From contig NZ_CP060723.1 in NCBI RefSeq assembly GCF_014395225.1, forward strand, positions 3,162,001-3,226,000: a stretch of DNA of 64,000 nt. The letters are read 5' to 3'. A model generated the notes under the pieces. The model saw nothing but the letters and a program-made list of their open reading frames with translations, ran no database searches and was not told the origin of the DNA. Each line of letters starts with the position of its first letter. Positions within the stretch are counted from its first letter, which is position 1. This document shows, in pieces, positions 16,440 to 25,406 of the stretch. Made by a program: the position numbers and the translations under genes. The stretch is from Pedobacter roseus (GTDB lineage Bacteria > Bacteroidota > Bacteroidia > Sphingobacteriales > Sphingobacteriaceae).

Positions 16440-16665
16440 AAACGGTGATACAAGGGTAAAATGAGAGAATGATTGAATTAGTGAATGATCACCTGAATTA
16501 GAGAATGATACATTTTCCACATTTAAAGAAGGATTGAATGATAGAATAATTGAATGATTGAGTTTTGAATGATTGAATGATTGAGTTTTATATGATTGGT
16601 CTAACATTCTCGAATTCATTCATTGAATCATTCAATCATATTCTAATTCATTCATTGAATCATTC
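16440..16665. repeat. TGAATGAT-word inverted repeat
   Basis: Many copies of (T)GAATGATTGA on the left (16469-16590) face complementary words ATTCATTCATTGAATCATTC on the right (16612-16665). Copies are degenerate and irregularly spaced. It separates priA and pcm on the same strand. A 63-codon open frame across it is repeat only and is not called. Confidence 0.6.
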
Positions 16666-16666
16666 C

Positions 16667-19147
16667 TTAATACGGATCGACATCTATTTGAGTAAAAACC
16701 CCTTTAAATTCTTTGGTTGCATTAAATTCGGTCAGGGTTTCTCTTAACGCATCTTTAACTTTTTGAATGGCAGTATGTTTGTCTGCTTTGATGATGATCT
16801 GTTTGATGTAAAGATTTCTCACACGGCTTATCAGTGGCTGCTCGGGACCTAAAACCCTTTTACCAAATTTTGCTTTAAGGATATTGGCTAATGTAAAAGC
16901 AGCATGATCTAAAACATGAGAATCTTTATGTTTGATGTACAAAAATATCATTCTCGAAAAAGGTGGATACAAGAATTTCTCCCGTTCCGCAATCTCATCG
17001 TTGTACATGCCTTCATAATCGTTGTTCACCACCTGTTTGATGATCCGGTTTTCGGCATCGTATGTCTGGATGCAAACATTTCCCTGGTCGGCCCTTCTAC
17101 CTGCCCTGCCTGCAACCTGCGCCAATAACTGGAAACTACGCTCGTAAGCACGGAAATCAGGATAACCAAGCAAAGTATCGGCATTAATTACACCAATCAG
17201 GTTCAGGTTATCGAAATCCAGTCCTTTGGCCACCATTTGTGTACCGATTAATATATCTGTTTTCTTTTCCTGAAAGTCGTTTAAAATCTGCTGCAGTCCA
17301 TTTTTGGTTCGCGTACTGTCCATATCTAAACGGGCAATGGTCACTTCTGGATAAAGTAATCTGAGTTCTTCTTCAATACGTTCGGTACCAAATCCTTTTT
17401 GCTCCACATGCACAGAACCGCATGCCGGACAGATATTAACACTGCTCTGCTGATAACCGCAATAGTGGCAATGTAATTTTCCACTGCTTTTATGATAGGT
17501 TAAACTTACATCGCAGTTTACACATTTCGGCGTATAACCACAGGTGGCACAAATGAGAATGGTGGCATAACCTCTCCTGTTCTGAAACAACACAATCTGT
17601 TCTTTTTTAGAAAGCGCCAGATCGATATCCTTGATCAATACGCTCGAAAAATACGAACTCATTGTTTTTTTCTTCGTTTCTTCCGAAATGCTCACTACCT
17701 GTTGGTTTGGCAATTGAACTCCACCAAAACGTTCTTTCATCTCTACCAGTCCGTACTTGCCCTGTAAGGCATTGTAATAACTTTCTAAAGATGGTGTAGC
17801 CGAACCCAAAACCACTTTTGCCTGATGCAGGTATCCTAAATAAATGGCTGCATCTCTGGCCTGATAACGTGGAGCCGGATCATATTGTTTATATGAGGGT
17901 TCATGCTCTTCGTCAACCACGATTAATTTTAAATGCTGAAACGGAAGAAAAACAGCTGAACGTGCGCCTAGGATTACTTTATATGCTCCTGTTCTTACCT
18001 TATTCCAGATTTCTACCCTTTCACTATTGTTGAATTTAGAATGGTACACCCCTATCGAATTACCGAAATAACGTTTAATCCGTTCTACAATCTGTGTGGT
18101 CAAGGCAATTTCAGGAAGCAGGAATAATACCTGTCCATCTGTATTCTGGATAATTTTTTCAATCAGTTTAATATAAACCTGTGTTTTTCCTGATGCGGTA
18201 ACCCCGTGCAGCAAAACCACCTCTTTTTCTTCAAAATACTCATTAATCTGACTTAAAGCTTTCTGCTGACCTTCATTTAATTGGAAATTTACACTAAATT
18301 CTTCATCATGGGCAGCCAAACGACTTACGGGCCTCTTCATTACCACAAAAATATCCTTATCGGTTAAGGCTTTTAATGCGGCTGGTCCACAGTTGCTTTC
18401 GGCCAAAAGCTGTTCTTTAGAAATCGGCAGGTTAGATTTTTGCAGTTTAAGATATCCCAGTAAGGCATCCAGTTGTTTCGGCGCTTTATCGAGTACATTG
18501 AACAGTTGCTTTAAATTTTCCTGGTCGCTGTAAAAATCGTTCAATATAACAAACGATTTAAGTAATGGTTTATACTTCTGCACCACCTCTTCGGCCACCA
18601 GAATCAACTCTTTATCCAATAAATGATTGATAATCGGATAAACGGTTTTCTGCCCGAGTAGTTTAGAAACATCGTTAACTGTCAGTTTTTCTTGTTGTTT
18701 TAATGCATTAACAATGATTTCCTCTTTATCAGTAAGTTCAGTATCCTCATTATAGTCCTCACGGAGGATCAAAATGGTTTCGCTCGCCAGTTTTAAACTT
18801 GCCGGCAGTGCGGCCGCCATCACATCCCCTTCATTGCACATGTAATAATTGGTCATCCAGGTCCAGAATTTAAGCTGGGTTGGCGTAATTACAGGCTCAT
18901 TATCCACAACATCGATAATGTATTTTGCCTCGTACACGGTTGGCGGAACGGTGCTAATACCACTGATCAAAGCTGTATAAATGCGGTGCTTGCCAAACTG
19001 AACTACCACACGTTTACCGACGGCAATTTGGTCATTTAAATCAAAAGGTACACGATAAGTATAGTTTTTCGCCAAAGATAAAGGCAAAATAACTTCAACA
19101 AAAAGTGTTTCTCTTTCTGCAAAAATATCGTTTTCGAAACTGTTCAT
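16667..19147 (-). CDS. priA: Primosomal replication-restart helicase PriA
   Basis: 826 residues. Superfamily 2 3'-5' DNA helicase that reloads the replisome at stalled forks. N-terminal DNA-binding domain (about 1-115), Walker A GVTASGKT (315-322), DEEH box (412-415), GSATPS motif III (449-454), and the PriA zinc domain with paired cysteines at 533/536, 542/545, 560/563 and 573/576. The VAKGLDFDNLNLIGV and QVAGRAGR helicase motifs follow. Its start overlaps the DUF423 stop by one base (TAATG), so both are co-translated. Confidence 0.97.
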   Translation of the reverse strand: MNSFENDIFAERETLFVEVILPLSLAKNYTYRVPFDLNDQIAVGKRVVVQFGKHRIYTALISGISTVPPTVYEAKYIIDVVDNEPVITPTQLKFWTWMTNYYMCNEGDVMAAALPASLKLASETILILREDYNEDTELTDKEEIIVNALKQQEKLTVNDVSKLLGQKTVYPIINHLLDKELILVAEEVVQKYKPLLKSFVILNDFYSDQENLKQLFNVLDKAPKQLDALLGYLKLQKSNLPISKEQLLAESNCGPAALKALTDKDIFVVMKRPVSRLAAHDEEFSVNFQLNEGQQKALSQINEYFEEKEVVLLHGVTASGKTQVYIKLIEKIIQNTDGQVLFLLPEIALTTQIVERIKRYFGNSIGVYHSKFNNSERVEIWNKVRTGAYKVILGARSAVFLPFQHLKLIVVDEEHEPSYKQYDPAPRYQARDAAIYLGYLHQAKVVLGSATPSLESYYNALQGKYGLVEMKERFGGVQLPNQQVVSISEETKKKTMSSYFSSVLIKDIDLALSKKEQIVLFQNRRGYATILICATCGYTPKCVNCDVSLTYHKSSGKLHCHYCGYQQSSVNICPACGSVHVEQKGFGTERIEEELRLLYPEVTIARLDMDSTRTKNGLQQILNDFQEKKTDILIGTQMVAKGLDFDNLNLIGVINADTLLGYPDFRAYERSFQLLAQVAGRAGRRADQGNVCIQTYDAENRIIKQVVNNDYEGMYNDEIAEREKFLYPPFSRMIFLYIKHKDSHVLDHAAFTLANILKAKFGKRVLGPEQPLISRVRNLYIKQIIIKADKHTAIQKVKDALRETLTEFNATKEFKGVFTQIDVDPY

Positions 19148-19533
19148 TATTTATCTTTAAATGCTGCAAAAAAGAGCATAATCCATCCCAACACCAATAA
19201 AAGTCCACCGATAGGCGTTAACGGACCAATAAATTCCGTAAAACCCAGGTGCGATATACTCCGCGTTGCCAACAAATACAGCGAGCCCGAAAAAAGAATA
19301 ATCCCAAATGTAAAACAGAAATAAGCGATATTAATCAGCTTGTTCCGGTAGCGGGCAAAAGTAGAAAGGTATAATAACGCAAAGGTATGATAGAACTGAT
19401 AATCAACACCTTTTTGCCAGATTTCCAATGATGGTGCATCGATTAAAGCTTTTAAGCCATGTGCCCCGAAGGCACCCAGTAAAACAGCAACAGCACCAAA
19501 AAAAGAAGCAGTAAGGATTATTCGTTTATTCAT
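19147..19533 (-). CDS. DUF423-family membrane protein
   Basis: 128 residues with four predicted transmembrane helices and the DUF423 signature LGAFGAHGLK near the N-terminus, then YQFYHTFALLYLS and a glycine-rich final helix (TPIGGLLLVLGWIMLFFAAF). The family (YgdD/YwdK) is widespread in the inner membrane and of unknown function. Its stop overlaps the priA start by one base. Confidence 0.9.
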   Translation of the reverse strand: MNKRIILTASFFGAVAVLLGAFGAHGLKALIDAPSLEIWQKGVDYQFYHTFALLYLSTFARYRNKLINIAYFCFTFGIILFSGSLYLLATRSISHLGFTEFIGPLTPIGGLLLVLGWIMLFFAAFKDK

Positions 19534-19604
19534 AATGATTTGCTAGTAGCAATCGCTAAATTAATAAATTGACAAAGAACTTCTCACTAATCAATGTAAT
19601 AAAT

Positions 19605-19612
19605 TAAATTTG
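19605..19612 (+). promoter_or_regulatory. Predicted -7 box for the 19624 gene
   Basis: TAAATTTG matches TAnnTTTG exactly and ends 11 bp before the ATG, giving a very short leader. No -33 TTG at normal spacing. Confidence 0.45.
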
Positions 19613-19623
19613 TTGCACAGCAG

Positions 19624-21192
19624 ATGAAAAAAATCGTAATTCTAACAAGTGCATTATTTTTAGGTGTAGCCTTTATGGCTTACCTCTATTTTTCGAAATT
19701 GGGTACGGATAATGACGCGAAAGACCTGGCACTACAATCTGCAACCAATAATGCCGCCCTGGTATTTTCTTTTCAGAATGATAAAGGTTTTTACGATATC
19801 ATGGAAGGCCAGCACCTTATCCAGCAGGTTTTGGGGAAAGATAAAATGAACCTTTTGAGATTGTTAAAAACCGGCGTTATCGATGATAATGGTCTTAACA
19901 AATACCTGAAAGATCAACAGGTGTACATTAGCATACTCCCCGACTCGAATAAGACTTTAAATTTCCTGATTACCTTACAGATCCAACCGGATAACGACAT
20001 TAAAAAATTTTACGAACAGCTAAAAACCAAAAAGGCAATCAGCGAAAATTCAAAAGAACTTTATACGGTTAAGTTAAATGATAGCTTGTCGGTTTATCTG
20101 GGGGTTCATGGACAGGTGTTAACCGTTTCTACCTCATTAAAGTTAATTAACAACGCCAATGTACGTTTAACCGAAAATCCATTTACCGAGTATATTAAGG
20201 AGAATAACCGCCAGATTAAAAATGTGCTGGCACATGTTTACATCAACTTTAACCAGGCTCCTTTATTATTAAAGAATATTATTGCCGGAAATATTAACGG
20301 AGAAATTGCAATTTTCAATAAACAGAACAGTTTTGCGGTACTCAATTACAATTTTAGTAAGGAAAAAATCCTTTTCAGTGGAAATACGGAGTTAAAAGAT
20401 CAGCAAAACTACCTTAAACTGTTCGAAAATACAGTACCACAAAATACTTCGATACAGAATATCCTGCCTGATAATACTGCAAATTATGTCCTATATGCTT
20501 ATGAAGATTATAAACAATGGCTAAAAAAGCTAAATAACTGGCAAGAACAGGCGAAATTAAATGAAAAAAGCAGTACAGTTATCAAAAAGGTAAAGGATGA
20601 ATATAGAATAGACCTGAATTATATATTCCCGGTTTATACGAAGAACCAATTTATACTTTTCCAGTTAAGCACTACCGAAAAATTAGGGGCAATCTCCTTA
20701 TCAAATGGCGAAAAGGTAAAACAGCTGTTGCTTGATGTGAGTGCTGATTATAACGAAGAGATCAAACTTTTTAAATCAGCAGATATTTTATACAGTTATT
20801 TTGGAGAGCCCTTTAAAAAGTTCGGAAGACCATATTATACTATTGTAGATAACAATTTAATTGTGGCCAATAACGCCAGTACCTTACAGTCGTTTTTAAG
20901 TGATTATAAAAACAACAGGCTTTTGATCCAAACGCCACAATATTTAGATGCAGTTAACCAGATTTCGACCACTTCGAATGTGAGTTATTACATCAATACC
21001 AAAAACTCAGCTGATATTTTCAGAAACAATATCCAGTTGGGGTTTTATAAACATTTAAGGGCCGATAGCGGTTTAAAAAGTTTTGATACTTTTTATTACC
21101 AGATGAGTGCAGACCGGAACAAGTTCATTACTAACTTGCTTTTAAACAAATATTTAAAACCAGAAATACCAGATTCGTTAAGTAACCGTTAA
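19624..21192 (+). CDS. Exported or N-terminally anchored hypothetical protein (522 aa)
   Basis: 522 residues. One N-terminal hydrophobic segment (about 4-23), then a soluble extracytoplasmic region with alternating strands and helices; no cysteines that suggest redox or metal chemistry. It resembles DUF3352-type surface proteins in style (repeated halves with LFxxAD...YSYFGEPFKKFG), but I cannot assign it firmly. It lies 30 bp upstream of the DUF5723 gene and is probably co-transcribed, suggesting a shared envelope role. Confidence 0.72.
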   Translation: MKKIVILTSALFLGVAFMAYLYFSKLGTDNDAKDLALQSATNNAALVFSFQNDKGFYDIMEGQHLIQQVLGKDKMNLLRLLKTGVIDDNGLNKYLKDQQVYISILPDSNKTLNFLITLQIQPDNDIKKFYEQLKTKKAISENSKELYTVKLNDSLSVYLGVHGQVLTVSTSLKLINNANVRLTENPFTEYIKENNRQIKNVLAHVYINFNQAPLLLKNIIAGNINGEIAIFNKQNSFAVLNYNFSKEKILFSGNTELKDQQNYLKLFENTVPQNTSIQNILPDNTANYVLYAYEDYKQWLKKLNNWQEQAKLNEKSSTVIKKVKDEYRIDLNYIFPVYTKNQFILFQLSTTEKLGAISLSNGEKVKQLLLDVSADYNEEIKLFKSADILYSYFGEPFKKFGRPYYTIVDNNLIVANNASTLQSFLSDYKNNRLLIQTPQYLDAVNQISTTSNVSYYINTKNSADIFRNNIQLGFYKHLRADSGLKSFDTFYYQMSADRNKFITNLLLNKYLKPEIPDSLSNR

Positions 21193-21222
21193 TAAGAAAT
21201 CATCCCAGATAAAACTATTTAC

Positions 21223-22635
21223 ATGAAGAAACTTTTACTTGCGTTACTGGCATTGACCAGCTTCGGGGTTGCAAATGCACAACAATATGCACTATTCGGG
21301 ACGAGAACCATGTTTGACGCTTTCGAAAACCCTTCTCAAAAATCTTTCACACTAGATTCGTCGCGAAAATTTTCTTCAAATTTCTTGCTTCCATATTTTG
21401 GCGTGAATGCGATTAATAAGGGCAGTTCTAAATATATTGTTCGGAGATTAACGCAAGAGGGCCAGTACAATACCGCAGGTTTACCTATTGGAACTGGAGA
21501 AATTAACCATTTCTTCGAAAACAGTAATATTTATGTGGCTACTTTCCGTCTTTTCAAATCATATAAATATCAAAAAGAAATGGGCTTTTCGTGGCAGATC
21601 AGGTCTGATGCCCATGTAGACTATACCAACGAAACTTTGGCTATTTTTGATTCTTTTGAACGTTTCACACCAAATAAGCAATATACAGGTATATTCGATA
21701 CCAAAGGATACGAACAAAGCTACCACCAGTTCAGCTTTACCTACCGCGAAAACTGGAACAAAAGACTAGCTTTTGGTTTAAAAGCCAGTTTATTAAGCGG
21801 AATTCTGTATAATAAACTCGATATTTCCAATTCCTATCTCTATATCGATCCGGAAGCATCATCCATGCTGATTGGTTTGGATGGAACTTATTCGGCCAAC
21901 TTCACTGATTTTAATGAGGTAGATAAGAAAAACTTCTTCCCCAATTTTAAAAACCCGGGGTTATCATTAGGTTTTGGAACAAATTATACCACGAAAAAAG
22001 GTTTATTTTTAATGGCTAATGTTAAAGATTTAGGTTTTATCTGGTGGCGCAGCAATACGCAACGTACTACAATAAATCGATCGAAACTGATTGAAAACCT
22101 GGAAAACAACCAATCGAATACCAATCAGGAAATAAAGGATATTTTTTTACTGGCAGAGCAACCTAAGAAGTTTTTGGCCCCTACCAACGCTAAACTGGAT
22201 GTTTATATGTCTAAACGCTATGGTTTTTACAAACCAGCATTGGCCGTTTCGAAAAACCTGTTTTATAAAGGTGGAGATGTTGCTTTTGTAAATACCTTTA
22301 TTGTCAACGATTTTTCAGGAAGTGTAACTCCTTTGTATAATTTAAACGGTGTTTTTATGGTTGGCTTGCAGGGTAAATACCAAACGCCCAATTTCGAACT
22401 GTTTTTAGGTACTGACAATCTAGTTGCAACCAGTTTCCAAGCCCTCGGAACAATTAAAAACGATGCTGGTGTAGGCAGCGGACCTAATGGTGCTTCTTTT
22501 TATATGGGTGTAGGCATTAAATTTGGCAACGTGGTTAACCATCCACAATTTGCCGATGTGATACCAGGTATAAACGATAGTAGTGATGGTGGAAGTTTCT
22601 TTAAAAGTCTGTTTTCGATCTTTAAAAGAAAATAA
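21223..22635 (+). CDS. DUF5723-family outer-membrane-type protein
   Basis: 470 residues with a signal peptide (1-19, ending VANA-QQ). The N-terminal QYALFGTRTMFDAFENPSQK and the later GLSLGFGTNYTTKKGLFLMA, VKDLGFIWW strands fit the DUF5723 family, predicted beta-barrels of Bacteroidota outer membranes related in style to PorP/PorV proteins. Function unknown. It follows the 522-residue gene on the same strand and ends 2 bp from the stop of convergent tsaB, leaving no room for a terminator. Confidence 0.85.
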   Translation: MKKLLLALLALTSFGVANAQQYALFGTRTMFDAFENPSQKSFTLDSSRKFSSNFLLPYFGVNAINKGSSKYIVRRLTQEGQYNTAGLPIGTGEINHFFENSNIYVATFRLFKSYKYQKEMGFSWQIRSDAHVDYTNETLAIFDSFERFTPNKQYTGIFDTKGYEQSYHQFSFTYRENWNKRLAFGLKASLLSGILYNKLDISNSYLYIDPEASSMLIGLDGTYSANFTDFNEVDKKNFFPNFKNPGLSLGFGTNYTTKKGLFLMANVKDLGFIWWRSNTQRTTINRSKLIENLENNQSNTNQEIKDIFLLAEQPKKFLAPTNAKLDVYMSKRYGFYKPALAVSKNLFYKGGDVAFVNTFIVNDFSGSVTPLYNLNGVFMVGLQGKYQTPNFELFLGTDNLVATSFQALGTIKNDAGVGSGPNGASFYMGVGIKFGNVVNHPQFADVIPGINDSSDGGSFFKSLFSIFKRK

Positions 22636-22637
22636 GC

Positions 22638-23333
22638 TTAACCCTGTACCTGTTGTTTTTTTGATTGTGTAACTACAAAATCTTTCAGGTAAAAAGGCTC
22701 AAAGTAAGCTACATCTTCAAAATTACCTTTATCGAAGGCTTGACTGGCTAATTTCGACATGTATGAGGCAGAATTAAAATTAGCGGCATCGAACCTTGCA
22801 TTAGGATGAGTTAAAACTTCGGCGCATTTGGCAGCTCCATCGCCCAAAAAGGTAATGCTTTGTTGCGTAAGGAAGTCGTTAAAACTCGTTTCGTCGATAA
22901 TTTTAGCTTCAGTTGGCAATAATACATTTAATAAAGGATCAAAAACTGTAGTATAAACCTCCATCCTACGGGCGTCAATCATCGGACAGATTAAGCCTGT
23001 ATAATCAGGATTTTCAGACAAGAAACCAGCAGCCATCATTTCTAATGTTTCAATGGCGATTAAAGGTTTATCCAAGGCATAACAGAGCCCTTTGGCGGTA
23101 GAAACACCGATCCGAAGCCCCGTATAAGATCCCGGGCCTTTACTTACGGCGATGGCATCCAATTCTGAATAATTTAATCCAGCAGTTTTAATTACCTCAT
23201 CTATAAACAGGGTTAAATTTGCCGCATGCAAATTTTGTCCTTGCTCTTCTTTAAATGAAATTGTTTCGCCGTTAACAGATAATGCCACAGAACAAATTGC
23301 TGTAGCCGTTTCTATTTGAAGTATTTTAGCCAT
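22638..23333 (-). CDS. tsaB: tRNA threonylcarbamoyladenosine biosynthesis protein TsaB
   Basis: 231 residues. Non-catalytic partner of TsaD in forming t6A at position 37 of ANN-decoding tRNAs. ASKHA-fold protein with the family motif VSKGPGSYTGLRIGVSTAKG (about 64-83) and MIDARRMEVY. A -7 box lies only 4 bp upstream of the ATG, so the mRNA may be leaderless. Convergent with DUF5723 with a 2-bp spacer. Confidence 0.96.
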   Translation of the reverse strand: MAKILQIETATAICSVALSVNGETISFKEEQGQNLHAANLTLFIDEVIKTAGLNYSELDAIAVSKGPGSYTGLRIGVSTAKGLCYALDKPLIAIETLEMMAAGFLSENPDYTGLICPMIDARRMEVYTTVFDPLLNVLLPTEAKIIDETSFNDFLTQQSITFLGDGAAKCAEVLTHPNARFDAANFNSASYMSKLASQAFDKGNFEDVAYFEPFYLKDFVVTQSKKQQVQG

Positions 23334-23337
23334 AGGG

Positions 23338-23345
23338 CAAAGATA
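23338..23345 (-). promoter_or_regulatory. Predicted -7 box for tsaB
   Basis: On the minus strand this reads TATCTTTG, an exact TAnnTTTG match, 4 nt before the start codon. Expected transcription start is at or beside the A of ATG. Confidence 0.5.
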
Positions 23346-23583
23346 AGTAAAAATGGAAGATGTAAGAGGGATTATGGAAGATGGAGGTTGCTAGTCCGAA
23401 GTCTAGAGTCTTAAGTCTATAGTCAATTAACCTTCGAGTTATGTCATCCTGAGCGTAGTCGAAGGATCTTTACCAGAATCTTTAAATTGTGATTATTAAG
23501 TAAAAAACGGAATTTTTAGACCAATCGATCAAGCGATTCGGAAAAAACTAATGACAAATTAACCAATAAACTAATGAACCTCA
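23346..23583. repeat. Spacer with word repeats and a half copy of a TGTCATCCTGAGCGTAG repeat
   Basis: Contains GAAGTCTAGAGTCTTAAGTC-type words, then GTCATCCTGAGCGTAGTCGA followed by AGGATCTTTA (23442-23471), one arm of a repeat widespread in Bacteroidota, then AATTAACCAATAAACTAATG words. No gene. Separates yidD from tsaB. Confidence 0.5.
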
Positions 23584-23814
23584 TTATGGGACCGGATCAT
23601 GTCCGTGTTTGCCCCAGGGATGGCATCTACCAATGCGTTTTAATGCCAGCCAGCCACCTTTAAATGGTCCGTGTTTTTTGATCGCTTCTATGCCGTATTG
23701 CGAGCAGGTTGGTGTAAAGCGGCAATTTGCGCCAAGCATGGGTGAAATGGCGTACTGATAAATTTTGATCAAACCTAGAAAGAACCAGCCGAAAACTTTA
23801 TTGATGAATTTCAT
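23584..23814 (-). CDS. yidD: YidD membrane protein insertion efficiency factor
   Basis: 76 residues, the usual YidD size. Contains the signature [20 protein letters not shown] and [10 protein letters not shown], then [17 protein letters not shown]. It assists YidC-dependent membrane insertion. It overlaps the 3' end of rnpA by 17 bp, the conserved rpmH-rnpA-yidD order. Its ATG lies in the rnpA frame overlap and no alternative start fits better. Confidence 0.95.
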   Translation of the reverse strand: MKFINKVFGWFFLGLIKIYQYAISPMLGANCRFTPTCSQYGIEAIKKHGPFKGGWLALKRIGRCHPWGKHGHDPVP

Positions 23815-24196
23815 TGGGCTGGATTAAATTTTGGAAACGCTTGAAAGTAGCGATCAGTTTTTTCTCGATAAAGGCAAATTCATATTTATCCTTCCCCACA
23901 AACTGGATGGAAAACAAAAGCAAACCCCTATCAGCAGGTAGTGGAAGGTATAATTTATCTTGTTTATTTAAGCGATAAGCTTCGCGGATGCGGCGCTTGA
24001 GCAGATTACGGTCGACAGCCCGTTTATATCTTTTTTTAGGAACATTGATGACCACCTGTGCCTGCAAATCAGCTGGTTGATCGACAAAAAGATAGGAAAC
24101 CCGAAAAGGGTATAATAAAAAAGAAGAACCGTTTTTAAACAACAGGTCTAAATATTTCCTGCTGCATAACCGTTCTTCTTTCCTGAATGTGTACAT
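23798..24196 (-). CDS. rnpA: Ribonuclease P protein component
   Basis: 132 residues. Basic protein subunit that binds the RNase P RNA and the pre-tRNA leader. Has the [11 protein letters not shown] start and the RNR motif [20 protein letters not shown]. Sits between rpmH and yidD as in most bacteria. Confidence 0.95.
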   Translation of the reverse strand: MYTFRKEERLCSRKYLDLLFKNGSSFLLYPFRVSYLFVDQPADLQAQVVINVPKKRYKRAVDRNLLKRRIREAYRLNKQDKLYLPLPADRGLLLFSIQFVGKDKYEFAFIEKKLIATFKRFQNLIQPNEIHQ

Positions 24197-24263
24197 ATAT
24201 TTTTGATTGATAACTGCAGATTTTGATCTGCCAATTCCGGATTAACGGAAAAGCAATCAAAAA

Positions 24264-24422
24264 TTATGCTTTATGCTTGCGTTCGTCAGAAACTGTTAAT
24301 CTTTTTCTTCCTTTAGCACGACGTGATGCTAATACTCGTCTGCCGTTAGCTGTTGCCATTCTTTCGCGGAAGCCGTGTTTGTTTCTTCTCTTTCTTTGCG
24401 AAGGTTGGTATGTTCTTTTCAT
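24264..24422 (-). CDS. rpmH: 50S ribosomal protein L34
   Basis: 52 residues, read directly from the minus strand: [18 protein letters not shown] at the N-terminus, a central [19 protein letters not shown], and an ERKHKA end. The L34 signature is complete. It is followed after 67 bp by rnpA. An opposite-strand frame over the same bases is a shadow. Confidence 0.97.
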   Translation of the reverse strand: MKRTYQPSQRKRRNKHGFRERMATANGRRVLASRRAKGRKRLTVSDERKHKA

Positions 24423-24586
24423 GACTGTATATTATCTATTGTAAAATTAAGAGGTGCAAATATAAAGCGATTTCTCTACAAATGCAAGAGTGATTAATTA
24501 TTATTTTTTCTATTTAATGCAAATGTAAAAAATCTTTTGAAAAATAAGGCCAATGGTTCGTTTATAAATGATTGTTTTTAACGAAA

Positions 24587-24651
24587 CGTTCCTACGGAAC
24601 GAAAATATGCCTATTGCATTTTTTCTACCTATGATTCGTTCCAATGGAACG
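24587..24651. repeat. Two copies of CGTTCC-N3-GGAACG
   Basis: CGTTCC-TAC-GGAACG at 24587-24601 and CGTTCC-AAT-GGAACG at 24637-24651, each followed by AAA, 50 bp apart. They lie in the 249-bp gap upstream of rpmH and downstream of the LytTR gene. They could be a repeat family, or tandem operator sites; the spacing of 50 bp is close to five helical turns. Confidence 0.6.
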
Positions 24652-24671
24652 AAATAAGCAGTTCTTCTTTT

Positions 24672-25406
24672 TTACAATCCCAACGCCGCTTTCAGTTTTA
24701 CATAGCCAGTTTTACTAACCGGCAACCAGATATCCGATTTTAACAGCACCACATAGCTATCTTTCTCTTTTAACTCTATTTTAGTTACCTGTGCCAGGTT
24801 AATGATGTACGAACGGTGTATACGGATAAACTGACCTGCATCAAGTGTCTGCTCAAAATAGGCCATGGTTTTATTTTTGTAGAACGAACCATCAACCGTA
24901 CTCAATTTTACATAATCATCATCTGCTTCCAAATAATTGATATCGGCAACAGGGATAATTTTGATTACACCATCCTTTTTAACCACTACCCTATTGTTTT
25001 GGGCCGGGCTTAAGGCTGCTGCATCTAAAACCGCTTCGGTATTTTCTGTCTGGTTTAATTTGTTCGGCAGCTTTTTAATGGCTGCATCAAAACGTGATTT
25101 ATCAATCGGTTTTAGCAGATAATCGACCGCATTCACCTCGAATGCTTTAATGGCGAACTCGTCAAAAGCTGTTGTAAAAATTACGGCAGGTTTATCTTCC
25201 ACGAGTTCGAGCATTTCGAAACCGCTTATTTTGGGCATCTGGATATCCAGAAAAATCAAATCGGGTTTATGTAGGGTAATTGCTTTTAATCCTTCAAACC
25301 CATCACCACATTCGGCTACAATCTCTATTTCTGCATGATCTGAAAGGTAATATTTTACAATATCTCTTGCTAAAGGCTCATCGTCAATTAGTATTGTTCT
25401 GATCAT
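24672..25406 (-). CDS. LytTR-family response regulator
   Basis: 244 residues: receiver domain (1-120; acidic pair Asp8-Asp9, phospho-acceptor Asp54 in LIFLDIQMP, Lys in DYLLKPIDK) and a C-terminal LytTR DNA-binding domain (about 140-240; KIIPVADINYLEADDDYVKL, GQFIRIHRSYIIN). Pairs with the adjacent LytS-type kinase, overlapping it by 23 bp. Such pairs in Bacteroidota often respond to envelope conditions; the signal here is unknown. Confidence 0.95.
   Translation of the reverse strand: MIRTILIDDEPLARDIVKYYLSDHAEIEIVAECGDGFEGLKAITLHKPDLIFLDIQMPKISGFEMLELVEDKPAVIFTTAFDEFAIKAFEVNAVDYLLKPIDKSRFDAAIKKLPNKLNQTENTEAVLDAAALSPAQNNRVVVKKDGVIKIIPVADINYLEADDDYVKLSTVDGSFYKNKTMAYFEQTLDAGQFIRIHRSYIINLAQVTKIELKEKDSYVVLLKSDIWLPVSKTGYVKLKAALGL

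Noticed and set aside
16469..16665. Possible CRISPR array or tandem repeat (TGAATGAT copies)
   Set aside because: Copies are too short, degenerate and irregularly spaced, with no unique spacers and no cas genes; it is an inverted word repeat.
24223..24444. 73-codon frame on the plus strand
   Set aside because: Antisense shadow of rpmH, whose L34 protein is unmistakable on the minus strand.
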